Notes: generated by a model not told the origin, from the letters alone. A stretch of 64,000 nucleotides of DNA from Flavobacterium cupriresistens (GCF_020911925.1 NZ_CP087134.1:5676614-5740613); one strand, 5' to 3'; positions 17,620-26,705 are shown, counted from the stretch's first letter. Numbers and translations: made by a program.

Positions 17620-17960
17620 TGTGTTATATATCCATTTTTTCTCAACCACTTTTCTATAGTTGATTTGTTATTTTTAAAAACAACTTCATACTCCTGATGC
17701 GTTCCTGCCCATGCAATTGTAGCTTCTCCCTCATCATCTAACTCAACTAAAATTAATGTTCTATGAAAATGAATATTGAAAAAGTAAAATCCATCCTTAT
17801 GAACACAATCTGCATCAGTCCAAACTTCCCTGAACTTCCCAGTTTTAGAATCAAAGTTTTCCAGATCAGTAATGAGTTTATCAATCGCACTGCATAACTT
17901 TTTATTTCCTATATTTTTAATTTTAATCTTTAAGATTATCTTTTTTCCTATAATTCTCAT
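17616..17960 (-). CDS. HigB-type toxin (mRNA interferase family)
   Basis: This 114-residue basic protein matches the HigB family toxin pattern, with a central FYFFNIHFHRTLILVELDDEG beta region (written in parts: FYFFNIHFHR, TLILVELDDEG) followed by AWAGTHQEYEVVF, where the conserved WxGTHxEYD-like motif is clear. Such RelE-fold toxins cut mRNA at the ribosome. Toxin-first gene order with a downstream HTH antitoxin is the HigBA arrangement. The N-terminus is very rich in Lys and Ile. A dyad at 17986-18010 lies upstream and may be the autoregulatory operator. Confidence 0.83.
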   Translation of the reverse strand: MRIIGKKIILKIKIKNIGNKKLCSAIDKLITDLENFDSKTGKFREVWTDADCVHKDGFYFFNIHFHRTLILVELDDEGEATIAWAGTHQEYEVVFKNNKSTIEKWLRKNGYITQ

Positions 17961-17985
17961 TGCAATGATTTTACAAAGTAAATAA

Positions 17986-18010
17986 AAAGTTCTGATAAAA
18001 ACCGAACTTT
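17986..18010 (-). promoter_or_regulatory. Candidate HigA operator dyad
   Basis: AAAGTTC (17986-17992) and GAACTTT (18004-18010) are perfect 7-bp inverted arms separated by 11 bp, 26 nt upstream of the toxin start. Position and symmetry fit an autorepression site for the HTH antitoxin. Confidence 0.5.
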
Positions 18011-18164
18011 AACATCTCTTTTTATAATTTGACTTAAAAAAATAAACAAAGTTGCCATATATTACAGCAATACACAATACAAATATATAAGATTTTACTT
18101 ACTTTTAAGCACTTTTGTAAAGAATTGATATCACAAATAAAAACATCTAATACAGCAATTTCCT

Positions 18165-18172
18165 TATATTTG
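18165..18172 (+). promoter_or_regulatory. Promoter -7 element of the sirtuin gene
   Basis: TATATTTG is an exact TAnnTTTG match 17 nt before the ATG. No clear -33 was found. Confidence 0.6.
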
Positions 18173-18189
18173 AAATTCAAAAAATCAAA

Positions 18190-18879
18190 ATGAAAAAGAA
18201 ACTAGTCGTTTTAACCGGTGCCGGAATTAGTGCCGAAAGCGGAATAAAAACTTTTCGCGACAGCGATGGTTTATGGGAAGGACATGATGTTATGGAAGTG
18301 GCTACACCGGAAGGCTGGTATAAAAATCAGGAACTGGTACTGGATTTTTACAATAAAAGACGCCAACAACTCAAAGAAGTAAAACCCAATTTAGGCCATG
18401 AGATTTTAGCCGAATTAGAGCAGGATTTTGAGGTACATATTATTACCCAAAATGTTGACGATTTACATGAACGTGCCGGAAGCACAAAAGTCCTGCATTT
18501 GCATGGCGAATTGTTAAAAGTAAGAAGCACTCAAAATAAAAACCTGATTTTAGACTGGACAGAAGATTTATATACCGGTGACTTTGATGAAAACGGACAC
18601 CAACTCCGCCCCCATATTGTTTGGTTTGGCGAGGAAGTTCCTGCCCTTGAAGAAGCTATTGACATAGTGGAGAAAGCAGATTATCTTGTTGTAATTGGAA
18701 CTTCATTACAGGTATATCCAGCTGCCGGACTAATTTCATATACCTACAGCACAACGCCGGTCTTTTACATTGATCCAAAACCAATTGCAATTCCCAATAT
18801 CAGTAATAAAGTAGAAACGATTGCCAAAATTGCTTCAGAAGGGATGCTGATTTTAAGAGAGCGATTAAACTCAATTTAA
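18190..18879 (+). CDS. NAD-dependent protein deacylase (sirtuin, CobB-like) without zinc cysteines
   Basis: This 229-residue Sir2 protein has the NAD-binding motif GAGISAESGIKTFRDS (10-25), the TQNVDDLHERAG motif, the catalytic His in LHLHGEL, and GTSLQVYPAAGL. Tyr54 and Arg57 (FYNKRR) match the YxxR pair that lets class III sirtuins (SIRT5/CobB) accept succinyl or malonyl lysine. Between LHLHGEL and RPHIVWFGE the usual CxxC...CxxC zinc knuckle is absent. It probably removes acyl groups from lysines in the cytoplasm, coupled to NAD cleavage. It is monocistronic. Confidence 0.92.
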   Translation: MKKKLVVLTGAGISAESGIKTFRDSDGLWEGHDVMEVATPEGWYKNQELVLDFYNKRRQQLKEVKPNLGHEILAELEQDFEVHIITQNVDDLHERAGSTKVLHLHGELLKVRSTQNKNLILDWTEDLYTGDFDENGHQLRPHIVWFGEEVPALEEAIDIVEKADYLVVIGTSLQVYPAAGLISYTYSTTPVFYIDPKPIAIPNISNKVETIAKIASEGMLILRERLNSI

Positions 18880-19333
18880 AGAGAAAAAAGAAATCCGTTT
18901 TAATCTTTAAAATCTATGGCTATCTTTTTATTTTGCCACAGATTAAAGGATTAAAATGATTAATAATTTGTGACGCAAAAAAAACAGACACGAATTGCAC
19001 AAATTACACAGATTAATTCGCGCTAATTTGTGAAATACGTAGTAAAAAGAGCAAGATGGTCAAAAAACACGTTATAAAAACTATCTGTTTACCAAGAGCA
19101 TAAAAGGGTTCGATAGAATTAAAGAATTAGATAATCCGGTGAATCTTTTAATCTGTGGCAAAAAAATAATTCGTGGCAATTTGTGTAATTCGTGGCAAAA
19201 AGATCCTAATAATCAAAAAACACGAAATAAAGACACGACAACTTTTAGATTTGATCCCACAATTGCCCCTTTTGATTACTTTTTATCCCCAAATTCTGTT
19301 TATATTTGCTCCTTTCGAACAAACAACATAACA
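18880..19333. repeat. Long inverted-repeat element upstream of purB
   Basis: This 454-bp gap carries a large imperfect palindrome. GCCACAGATTAAAGGATT (about 18935-18952) is matched inversely by AATCTTTTAATCTGTGGC (19142-19159). Inner CACGAATTGCACAAATTACA is matched by inverted AATTTGTGTAATTCGTG (about 19178-19194). A reading frame open across 19139-19333 in phase with purB is probably non-coding repeat. The element belongs to a family also seen at 27460-27560, 31423-31488 and about 35815-35850. Confidence 0.75.
19301..19308 (+). promoter_or_regulatory. Promoter -7 element of purB
   Basis: TATATTTG followed by C, 25 nt before the ATG at 19334. It supports the internal ATG as the real purB start. 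Confidence 0.65.
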
Positions 19334-20680
19334 ATGACTACTTTAAACGAATTGAATGCTATATCACCAATTGATGGAAGATATAGAAATAAAACCCTTT
19401 CATTAGCGCCTTTTTTCTCAGAAGAAGCTTTAATCAAATATCGCGTATTAGTTGAAGTTGAGTACTTTATCGCCTTGTGCGAAGTGCCTTTGCCACAACT
19501 AAAAGACGTGAATTCTAATTTATTTGACAGCTTACGTGACATTTACAAAAACTTTTCTACTGAAGATGCTCTTTGGATCAAAGAAACAGAAAAAGTAACC
19601 AATCACGATGTAAAAGCAGTAGAGTATTTTATTAAAGATGCTTTCGAAAAGTTAGGTTTATCGCAATACAAAGAGTTTATTCACTTCGGACTAACATCAC
19701 AGGATATTAACAATACTGCTATTCCGCTTTCTACAAAAGACGCTTTTGAGCAGGTTTATATGCCTTCCTTGATCACTTTAATTTCTAAATTAAAAGAATT
19801 AAGTGTTGAATGGGCAAACATCCCGATGTTGGCGCGTACACACGGACAACCGGCTTCTCCTACCCGTTTAGGAAAAGAAATCCTGGTTTTCGTAGAGCGT
19901 TTAGAAGAGCAAATGCGTTTGTTGTTTAATATTCCTTTTGCTGCTAAATTTGGCGGAGCAACCGGAAATTACAATGCCCACCACGTAGCTTATCCACAAA
20001 TCGACTGGAAACAGTTTGGAAATAAATTTGTTGAAACAGATCTTGGCTTACACCATTCTTTTCCAACAACTCAAATTGAACATTACGATCACTTTGCAGC
20101 CTTTTTTGATGCTTTAAAAAGAATCAACACTATCGTAATCGATTTAGATCGTGATATCTGGACGTATGTTTCGATGGATTATTTCAAACAAAAAATCAAA
20201 GCAGGTGAAATTGGATCATCCGCTATGCCACATAAAGTAAATCCGATTGATTTTGAAAATTCGGAAGGAAACTTAGGAATGGCAAATGCTATTTTTGAAC
20301 ATTTAGCTGCTAAATTGCCGGTTTCAAGACTTCAACGTGATTTAACAGACAGTACTGTTTTACGTAATATCGGAGTTCCAATCGGACACACCATTATTGC
20401 TTTTGAAGCTTCTTTGAAAGGTTTAAACAAATTACTTTTAAACGAGGCAAAATTTGCTGAAGATTTAGAAAAAAACTGGGCAGTTGTGGCTGAGGCAATC
20501 CAAACGATTTTACGTCGTGAAGCTTATCCAAATCCTTACGAAGCGCTAAAAGGTTTAACAAGAACCAATGAAGCAATTGATAAAAAGGCTATTCATAATT
20601 TTATTGCCACTTTAGAAGTTTCTGATGCAGTTAGAGCAGAATTAATGCAAATAACACCTGCTAATTACACAGGAATTTAA
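19334..20680 (+). CDS. purB: Adenylosuccinate lyase
   Basis: PurB (448 residues from ATG 19334) catalyses two fumarate-releasing steps of purine synthesis: SAICAR to AICAR, and adenylosuccinate to AMP. The fumarase/aspartase signature GSSAMPHKVNPIDFEN is present, with TSQDINNTA and ARTHGQPASPTRLGKE active-site segments. The open frame extends 195 nt upstream, but the ATG giving MTTLNELNAISPIDGRYR matches the family N-terminus and follows a -7 element by 25 nt, while the upstream part is repeat DNA. The gene is monocistronic with its own terminator. Confidence 0.97.
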   Translation: MTTLNELNAISPIDGRYRNKTLSLAPFFSEEALIKYRVLVEVEYFIALCEVPLPQLKDVNSNLFDSLRDIYKNFSTEDALWIKETEKVTNHDVKAVEYFIKDAFEKLGLSQYKEFIHFGLTSQDINNTAIPLSTKDAFEQVYMPSLITLISKLKELSVEWANIPMLARTHGQPASPTRLGKEILVFVERLEEQMRLLFNIPFAAKFGGATGNYNAHHVAYPQIDWKQFGNKFVETDLGLHHSFPTTQIEHYDHFAAFFDALKRINTIVIDLDRDIWTYVSMDYFKQKIKAGEIGSSAMPHKVNPIDFENSEGNLGMANAIFEHLAAKLPVSRLQRDLTDSTVLRNIGVPIGHTIIAFEASLKGLNKLLLNEAKFAEDLEKNWAVVAEAIQTILRREAYPNPYEALKGLTRTNEAIDKKAIHNFIATLEVSDAVRAELMQITPANYTGI

Positions 20681-20702
20681 AGAAAACCTAAAATATTTTA
20701 CC

Positions 20703-20734
20703 AAAAAAAGCTATCTTTAACGGTAGCTTTTTTT
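20703..20734 (+). terminator. purB terminator
   Basis: AAAAAAAGCTA (20703-20713) pairs with TAGCTTTTTTT (20724-20734) across loop TCTTTAACGG, ending in T-rich sequence. Confidence 0.85.
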
Positions 20735-20900
20735 ATTTAATCCGATTGGAAGTTAGCCCAGATTATTTCACTTAATTTTTATTTTATAAAAGTTGAGTGA
20801 TTTTCATTTAAAATAAAAAGCTTTGTGCAAAAAACTACATTTTTTTCACAAAAGTTTGAAATGGAAAACTGGATTAAACTCCTGAAAAAACATTCCCTAT

Positions 20901-23135
20901 ATGATTGCCATAAACGCCGCAGCAGCAACTACACACCACTTACAACCTTTAATCAGCGACTTGGGATTAATCCTGATCACCGCCGGAATTGCTGTGCTCC
21001 TTTTTAAAAAAATGAAACAGCCCCTTGTTCTGGGCTATTTAATTGCAGGTTTTTTGGCAGGAAATCATTTTGATTTTTTCCCTTCGATTACAGAGATGAA
21101 AAGTGTTGAGGTCTGGGCTGAGATTGGTGTAATTATTCTCCTTTTTAGTCTCGGACTCGAATTTAGTTTCAAGAAATTAATGAAAGTTGGCGGTACCGCA
21201 TCGATTACGGCTATTACTCAGATTATCACTATGGTCATCATGGGGTATCTCGTCGGGCAATGGATGGGTTGGTCCCAGATGGACAGTATTTTCCTCGGAG
21301 TAATTTTATCGATTTCGTCAACGACCATTATCCTGAAAACTTTTGATGAACTGGGTGTAAAAGCGCAAAAATTTGCCGGAATTGTTATTGGTTCCCTGAT
21401 TGTACAGGATCTCGTAGCTATTTTAATGATGGTTTTACTTTCAACAATTGCTGTCAGTCAGCAATTTTCGGGTAGCGAATTGATGATGTCTGTTCTAAAA
21501 TTAGTTTTCTTTCTGACCGCTTGGTTTGTCGGTGGTATCTTTTTTATTCCGACACTTCTAAAAAAAGCCAAACATTTACTGACAGACGAAATGTTACTTA
21601 TTATCTCCCTAGCTTTATGTTTGATGATGGTAAGTTTTGCAGCAAATGTAGGTTTCTCTCCGGCATTAGGTGCCTTTATAATGGGTTCAATTATTGCCGA
21701 AACTACACAGGCTGAGCATATCGAACATTTAATAAAACCCGTAAAAGACTTATTTGGGGCGATCTTTTTTGTATCGGTCGGAATGTTAATCGATCCTAAA
21801 ATGCTTTACGAACATGCTGTTCCCGTAGCGATATTAACGATTTTAACAATCGTAGGACAATCAGTAAGTTCTACTATTGGTGCTTTATTGGCCGGTCAGC
21901 CCTTAAAACAGTCCGTACAAACCGGAATGAGTTTGTCGCAAATTGGGGAGTTCTCCTTTATTATTGCCACACTCGGGATGACGCTAAATGTCACAAGCTC
22001 CTTTTTATATCCAATCGTGGTAGCGGTTTCTGCTGTTACTACTTTTACGACTCCGTTTATGGTAAAATACGCAGTTCCTTTTTCGGAACTTTTAGAACGT
22101 AAACTTCCCAAAAAATGGGTCAAAAACATCAACCGTTATAGTGTCAACGCACAAGCTATAAAATCGGTCAGCACTTGGCAAAAAGTACTTCATGCCTATA
22201 TTATTCAAATTATACTGCATACGATTATCATTGTAGCTGTAATTCTATCGTCGTCAAAATTTATAGCGCCACTAGTAGCCGATACGCGATTTGGAAACAC
22301 TTTAGCTGCCCTTATCACTTTGGTCGTAATTGCTCCGTTTTTATGGGCACTTTCTTTGCGACGTGTGGCAGTAGAAGAAGTTGAAGAGTTATGGGCAGAA
22401 CGCAAATACAGAGGGGCTCTTTTGATGTTGATTTTAATCAGAATGAGTCTTGGTTTGTTCTTTGTCGGATTTCTGTTGAATATCTTCTTTTCGCCCCTAA
22501 TCGCTTTTATTGCCTTGATTATTGCTATTGGAGCGTATCAGATATTCCCTAAAAAGTTAAACGAACAATATCATAAAATCGAAAATCACTTTTTGAAGAA
22601 TTTAAACGATCGCGAAAACAAAAAAATCGACAGAAGATATGCCAACTTAATGCCTTGGGACGGACATATGTCGTTTTTTGACATTGGAAAAGAATCCAAT
22701 TTAGTGGGTAAAACACTCGAAGAATTAAGAATTCGGGAGCAATTAGGAATCAACATTGCGTATATAAAACGTGGCGATGTAACCATTCCAATTCCAACCA
22801 AAAATGAACGTTTATTCCCAAGTGATGAAATTTGTGTCATCGGTACCGATGCCCAGGTTACTGAGTTTGCCCAATATCTGAATCAAAATGAGGTAGAAGC
22901 TCCTAAAAAAGCAGAAGAAACAGATATTGTATTACGCCAACTGGAAGTTTCACAAGACGAATTTATACAAAAAAGCATTGGACAATTCCGAGTAAAAACC
23001 AACGGTCTGGTAGTTGGTATAGAACGAAACGGAAACAGAATCCTAAATCCCGAATCCCAATTAATCTTAGAAAAAAATGATATTCTTTGGGTAGTTGGAG
23101 ACAAAAAAAGAATGTCGGATCTGTTGAAATCCTAA
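20901..23135 (+). CDS. Monovalent cation:proton antiporter (KefB/CPA2 type) with TrkA-C domain
   Basis: This 744-residue membrane protein has about 12 N-terminal TM helices (PLVLGYLIAGFLAGNHFDFF, LLFSLGLEFSFKKL, LSISSTTIILKTFDELG, SPALGAFIMGSIIAET), the CPA2 antiporter core. A further TM region lies near 430-560, and the C-terminal cytoplasmic domain has a TrkA-C-like regulatory fold (ESNLVGKTLEELRIREQLGINI ... FPSDEICVIGTD, written in parts). A second such repeat is at the C-terminus (SIGQFRVKTNGLVVGIERNG). It probably exchanges K+ or Na+ for H+. The exact ion cannot be read. Confidence 0.9.
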   Translation: MIAINAAAATTHHLQPLISDLGLILITAGIAVLLFKKMKQPLVLGYLIAGFLAGNHFDFFPSITEMKSVEVWAEIGVIILLFSLGLEFSFKKLMKVGGTASITAITQIITMVIMGYLVGQWMGWSQMDSIFLGVILSISSTTIILKTFDELGVKAQKFAGIVIGSLIVQDLVAILMMVLLSTIAVSQQFSGSELMMSVLKLVFFLTAWFVGGIFFIPTLLKKAKHLLTDEMLLIISLALCLMMVSFAANVGFSPALGAFIMGSIIAETTQAEHIEHLIKPVKDLFGAIFFVSVGMLIDPKMLYEHAVPVAILTILTIVGQSVSSTIGALLAGQPLKQSVQTGMSLSQIGEFSFIIATLGMTLNVTSSFLYPIVVAVSAVTTFTTPFMVKYAVPFSELLERKLPKKWVKNINRYSVNAQAIKSVSTWQKVLHAYIIQIILHTIIIVAVILSSSKFIAPLVADTRFGNTLAALITLVVIAPFLWALSLRRVAVEEVEELWAERKYRGALLMLILIRMSLGLFFVGFLLNIFFSPLIAFIALIIAIGAYQIFPKKLNEQYHKIENHFLKNLNDRENKKIDRRYANLMPWDGHMSFFDIGKESNLVGKTLEELRIREQLGINIAYIKRGDVTIPIPTKNERLFPSDEICVIGTDAQVTEFAQYLNQNEVEAPKKAEETDIVLRQLEVSQDEFIQKSIGQFRVKTNGLVVGIERNGNRILNPESQLILEKNDILWVVGDKKRMSDLLKS

Positions 23136-23305
23136 GGTTCTGAGCTACTAAGGCTCTAAGTGGCTAAGTATAATACTTTAAAAAAAAGAAAGCCCTTAAA
23201 TCTCTAAAACTTTATTTTAGGGACTTAAGGGCTTAATAAATTACTAGTTAAATTCACCCGGCAAAAAACTCCTATCTTAGAAACTTAGTACCTCAGAACC
23301 TCAGC
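23136..23305. repeat. Inverted TTCTGAG/CTCAGAA repeat between convergent genes
   Basis: AAGGTTCTGAGCTACTAAGG (from 23132) is mirrored by TTAGTACCTCAGAACCTCAG (about 23284-23303), so the spacer folds back on itself with the terminator hairpin 23190-23234 at its centre. The same motif family occurs at 14428-14460, 27412-27445 and 29041-29120. Confidence 0.65.
23190..23234. terminator. Bidirectional terminator between antiporter and peroxiredoxin genes
   Basis: AAGCCCTTAA (23190-23199) pairs with TTAAGGGCTT (23225-23234), and the inner TCTCTAAAA / TTTTAGGGA also pairs. It is placed between convergent genes. Confidence 0.75.
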
Positions 23306-23309
23306 AACT

Positions 23310-23948
23310 TTATTTATTCGGTTGCGGAGTCATACGTAAATAAGGTTTTATAGGTGTGTGTCCTTTTGGGAACTTTGCAGGGATATCGCTGTCCGGAACT
23401 GCCGGAGTAATAACCACATCTTCTCCATCTTTCCAATTTGCCGGAGTTGCTACACTATAATTTGCTGTTAATTGCAAGCTATCAATAACACGTAGCAATT
23501 CGTCAAAATTTCTTCCTGTTGATGCAGGATAAGTCAACGTCAATTTTATTTTTTTATCAGCACCAATTACAAATACCGAACGCACTGTAAATTTATCACT
23601 GGCGTTTGGATGAAGCATATCATATAACGTTGCTATTTTTTTATCTTCGTCTGCAATGATCGGAAAATTAACCGTTGTATTTTGAGTCTCGTTGATGTCT
23701 TTTATCCACTCCAAATGAGATTCTAAACCATCTACACTCAAAGCGATAACTTTTGTATTTCTTTTTGTAAATTCCGGAAGATAATTAGCAACTGTTCCTA
23801 GTTCAGTTGTACAAACCGGAGTAAAATCGGATGGATGCGAAAATAAAACACCCCAGGAATCTCCAAGCCACTCATGAAAATGAATTGGTCCTTCGGTTGT
23901 TTCAGCCTGAAAATCGGGAGCTATATCGCCTAATCGTAATGTTGACAT
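23310..23948 (-). CDS. 1-Cys peroxiredoxin (Prx6 type)
   Basis: This protein (212 residues from ATG 23948) reduces hydrogen peroxide or organic peroxides. The peroxidatic motif SHPSDFTPVCTTELG is intact, and it contains the only cysteine in the protein, so it is a 1-Cys enzyme needing an external reductant. The long C-terminal arm (AVPDSDIPAKFPKGHTPIKPYLRMTPQP) is typical of the Prx6 subgroup. The upstream in-frame extension is unlikely to be coding, because the chosen start MSTLRLGDIAPDF matches the family N-terminus. Confidence 0.93.
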   Translation of the reverse strand: MSTLRLGDIAPDFQAETTEGPIHFHEWLGDSWGVLFSHPSDFTPVCTTELGTVANYLPEFTKRNTKVIALSVDGLESHLEWIKDINETQNTTVNFPIIADEDKKIATLYDMLHPNASDKFTVRSVFVIGADKKIKLTLTYPASTGRNFDELLRVIDSLQLTANYSVATPANWKDGEDVVITPAVPDSDIPAKFPKGHTPIKPYLRMTPQPNK

Positions 23949-24035
23949 AATTGTACTTTTTTTAGTTCCTCTAAAATTACTCAAAAAAAGAACAAAGAAA
24001 ACATTGATTTTCACAAAAAAAGTTAAAAAACGCCC

Positions 24036-25250
24036 CTACTTTTTCGTTTGAATGTTCGGTAAAAAGTAAGCCAAAACTCCAATTAAAGGCAAATAGGAAC
24101 TTATCGTATAGACATATTCGATACTTGTTTTATCTGCAATATAGCCCAAAATAGCCGATCCTAAACCACCCATTCCAAAAGCAAAACCAAAGAACAAACC
24201 AGAAATCATTCCGACTTTTCCGGGTTTCAATTCCTGAGCATAAACTAAGATTGCCGAAAATGCAGAAGCGATAACAATTCCGATAATAACGGCCAAAACT
24301 CCTGTCCAGAACAAATTAGCATAAGGCAAAAGCAAGGTAAATGGCGCCGCTCCTAAAATAGAAAACCAAATAATATATTTTCTTCCAAAATGATCCCCTA
24401 ATGGACCACCTATTAAAGTTCCTGCCGCAACAGAAGCTAAGAAAATAAACAGATAGTACTGCGATTCCTGAATGTCTAAAGAAAATTTACTCATTAAATA
24501 AAAAGTAAAATAACTGGACATACTTGCCATGTAAAAGAACTTAGAGAATATTAACAACAATAAAACAATAATCGAAATAGTGATTTTTCTATTGGATAAT
24601 GGAACTGTTTCCTCTAAACCTGTCTTTTTTGCAGCTCTCAAACTCATATGATTTTCATACCAAAGTGCAATTCTCGACAGAATCATGATTCCTAAAACTC
24701 CTGCTATTACAAACCAAATCACATACGATTGTCCATAAGGAGCAACTACCAAGGCAACCAACAAAGGTCCGATGGCACTACCGGCATTTCCTCCCAACTG
24801 AAAAATTGATTGCGCCAGACCACGCTTCCCTCCTGATCCTAAAAAAGCAACACGAGAAGCTTCGGGATGGAAAATAGAAGAACCAACTCCTACCAAGGCC
24901 ACCGAAGTCAAGATCATCCAAAAGGACGTTGAGATAGACAATAAGCCTAATCCAAGAATAGTAAAAAGCATTGCAGCCACTAGTGAGTATGGTTTTGGCT
25001 TTTTATCGGTATAAAATCCAACAAAAGGCTGTAACAAAGAAGCGGTTAACTGAAAAACAAACGTAATTAATCCGATCTGTGTAAAACTCAGATTGAAGTT
25101 TTCTTTTAAAATCGGATAAGTAGATGGAATTACAGATTGCATTAGATCATTCAGTAAATGGGCAAATGCAATGGAGAATAATACCGAATAAACGGTTTTT
25201 TGAGCTAAAGCACTACTATCAATTGTAGCAGTCTGAGTAGATGAATTCAT
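24036..25250 (-). CDS. MFS transporter of the fosmidomycin-resistance (Fsr) type
   Basis: This 404-residue protein has 12 predicted TM helices. FAHLLNDLMQSVIPSTYPILK at the N-terminus, QPFVGFYTDKKPKP in loop 2-3, and GSSIFHPEASRVAFLGSGGKRGLAQSIFQLGGN (in parts: GSSIFHPEASR, GLAQSIFQLGGN) are characteristic of the Fsr family. Fsr exports fosmidomycin in E. coli, but the natural substrate is usually unknown. It is 19 nt from the AEC gene on the same strand, so the two carriers are probably co-transcribed. Confidence 0.9.
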   Translation of the reverse strand: MNSSTQTATIDSSALAQKTVYSVLFSIAFAHLLNDLMQSVIPSTYPILKENFNLSFTQIGLITFVFQLTASLLQPFVGFYTDKKPKPYSLVAAMLFTILGLGLLSISTSFWMILTSVALVGVGSSIFHPEASRVAFLGSGGKRGLAQSIFQLGGNAGSAIGPLLVALVVAPYGQSYVIWFVIAGVLGIMILSRIALWYENHMSLRAAKKTGLEETVPLSNRKITISIIVLLLLIFSKFFYMASMSSYFTFYLMSKFSLDIQESQYYLFIFLASVAAGTLIGGPLGDHFGRKYIIWFSILGAAPFTLLLPYANLFWTGVLAVIIGIVIASAFSAILVYAQELKPGKVGMISGLFFGFAFGMGGLGSAILGYIADKTSIEYVYTISSYLPLIGVLAYFLPNIQTKK

Positions 25251-25268
25251 ATTATGGTAACAAAAAAA

Positions 25269-26180
25269 TTATATATAACTAACTATAAAATACCAGATGG
25301 TAAGGGTGATGAAGGAAATCGGTATTCCAAAACCAATCATCATGCTGCTGAGCTTCGGTTTTAATCCGTAAGTCGAGGCCAAAATTGCACCGGTTATCAT
25401 GGGTGCCATTGCCATTTCCATAAGGGTAATTTTGATCGCTTCTGAATGTTGTTTTAAAATAAAAACATACAAAACCAGAATGATAAAAGGAGCCAGAATA
25501 AGTTTGTAAAAAAGTCCTAATTGCAAGAATTTCCAATGTCGGCTTCTACGGTCAAACGTAAGTTGCAACCCTACAGAAAGCAAGGCTAAAGGAGTTACAA
25601 AACTTCCAATCTTCAACAAAATGGCTTGCAGGCTTTCGTCAAACTCCACTTGAAAAACATTCAGCAGACAGGCGACAACAAACGTAATAAATGGAGGAAA
25701 AAGAACAACCTTCTTTAAAATCCCTAATGCATCAGGACTTCCTTTTGAATAAAAAGCAGCCACAAAAATCCCTAAAGTCGAAACCACCACAAAAGTTCCT
25801 GGCTGATCAACAAGAACGGCGGTTTCCAAACCTTTTTTTCCAAATAAAGCCTCAATAATCGGATAGCCAAGAAAGGAACTGTTACTTAATCCTGCCGTCA
25901 GAATCAAACAACCGATCAATTTATTAGACCAGCCTAACTTTTTTCCCAAAAAATGAAAAAACACAAAGGCAAGTATAAAACTAATCCATCCAGATCCTAT
26001 CGGAAACAGTAAATCAGCATTCCATTTAATTTTCGGTATGTGATACAAGGTAATGGCCGGCAGACAAACGTAAATGACTATTTTATTCAAAAGCTTATAA
26101 ACAGAAGTCGGAAACTGCTTTACTCTTTGTAAAAGCAAACCCAAAGTCAAAAAGAAGAATATTAGAATAAAATTGTTCAT
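25269..26180 (-). CDS. AEC family transporter (auxin efflux carrier-like)
   Basis: This protein (303 residues from ATG 26180) has about 10 TM helices with the AEC/BASS pattern. Helices near the N-terminus read MNNFILIFFFLTLGLLLQRV, and the helix-break motif SNSSFLGYPIIEALFGKKG is typical of AEC carriers, which move organic acids or amino acids. The earlier in-frame ATG is less likely because a -7 element (26196-26203) lies between the two candidate starts. Its MFS neighbour follows 18 nt downstream. Confidence 0.88.
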   Translation of the reverse strand: MNNFILIFFFLTLGLLLQRVKQFPTSVYKLLNKIVIYVCLPAITLYHIPKIKWNADLLFPIGSGWISFILAFVFFHFLGKKLGWSNKLIGCLILTAGLSNSSFLGYPIIEALFGKKGLETAVLVDQPGTFVVVSTLGIFVAAFYSKGSPDALGILKKVVLFPPFITFVVACLLNVFQVEFDESLQAILLKIGSFVTPLALLSVGLQLTFDRRSRHWKFLQLGLFYKLILAPFIILVLYVFILKQHSEAIKITLMEMAMAPMITGAILASTYGLKPKLSSMMIGFGIPISFITLTIWYFIVSYI

Positions 26181-26195
26181 AGTGCAGAATGATTG

Positions 26196-26203
26196 CAAAA
26201 ATA
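26196..26203 (-). promoter_or_regulatory. Promoter -7 element of the AEC-MFS operon
   Basis: CAAAAATA on the plus strand reads TATTTTTG on the minus strand, followed by C, 15 nt upstream of the chosen AEC start. Confidence 0.65.
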
Positions 26204-26270
26204 AGGTTTTATAAAACATTGAATACTATTAATTTTCAGTTAAAACTTTTTTTTATTGAATAAAACCTCA

Positions 26271-26295
26271 TACATTTGTAACATATTTTATTACA
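26271..26295 (+). promoter_or_regulatory. -7 element and candidate Rrf2 operator
   Basis: TACATTTG (26271-26278) matches the -7 element and overlaps the palindrome TGTAACATATTTTATTACA (26277-26295; TGTAA, 9-bp spacer, TTACA). The Rrf2 gene begins 3 nt later, so binding there would block transcription start. A near-copy precedes the next gene. Confidence 0.6.
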
Positions 26296-26297
26296 GT

Positions 26298-26705
26298 ATG
26301 ATTTCAGGTAAGTTTGCCATAACGATTCACATTTTAACTTTACTCACTAAATTCCCAAATGATTATTTGTCTTCCGAATTTATTGCAGGAAGCATTAACC
26401 TTAATCCGGTTTTGGTTAGAAAGGAAATTGCGAATCTAAAAGCGCATCATATTGTAGAAAGTAAAGAAGGCAAAAACGGCGGTACAAAATTGTCTAAAGC
26501 GGCTTCGAATATTACTTTGAAAGAAGTATTTGAAATGACGCTGGACACAATCAATTTAGGTTATGCGAAAAATCAGCCTAATCCCGATTGTCCGGTTGGA
26601 AAAAAAATCAACCAAAATTTAGCCGAATTATATGCCGAAATGAATGAAAAAGTTAGTCTGCAACTGAGTGGTATCACCTTAGAAGATTTTTCGAATCAGT
26701 TCTAA
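26298..26705 (+). CDS. Rrf2 family transcriptional regulator (YwnA-like)
   Basis: This protein (135 residues from ATG 26298) has a winged helix typical of Rrf2 regulators: FAITIHILTLLTKFPNDYLSSEFIAGSINLNPVLVRKEIANL (in parts: FAITIHILTLLTKF, SSEFIAGSINLNPVLVRKEI), then a wing with GGTKLSKAASNITLKEVFEM. The only cysteine (PNPDCPVG) is insufficient for the three-cysteine Fe-S site of IscR/NsrR, so it may sense through one thiol, as described for some redox Rrf2 proteins. The downstream reductase gene forms the classic ywnA/ywnB-type pair. Autoregulation is inferred from the operator. Confidence 0.88.
   Translation: MISGKFAITIHILTLLTKFPNDYLSSEFIAGSINLNPVLVRKEIANLKAHHIVESKEGKNGGTKLSKAASNITLKEVFEMTLDTINLGYAKNQPNPDCPVGKKINQNLAELYAEMNEKVSLQLSGITLEDFSNQF

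Noticed and set aside
18931..19200. Mobile element or integration site
   Set aside because: The inverted arms are imperfect, no integrase or target duplication is visible, and the same arms recur at several gene borders.
19139..19333. N-terminal extension of PurB
   Set aside because: The extension translates repeat DNA; the ATG at 19334 follows a -7 element and gives the family N-terminus.
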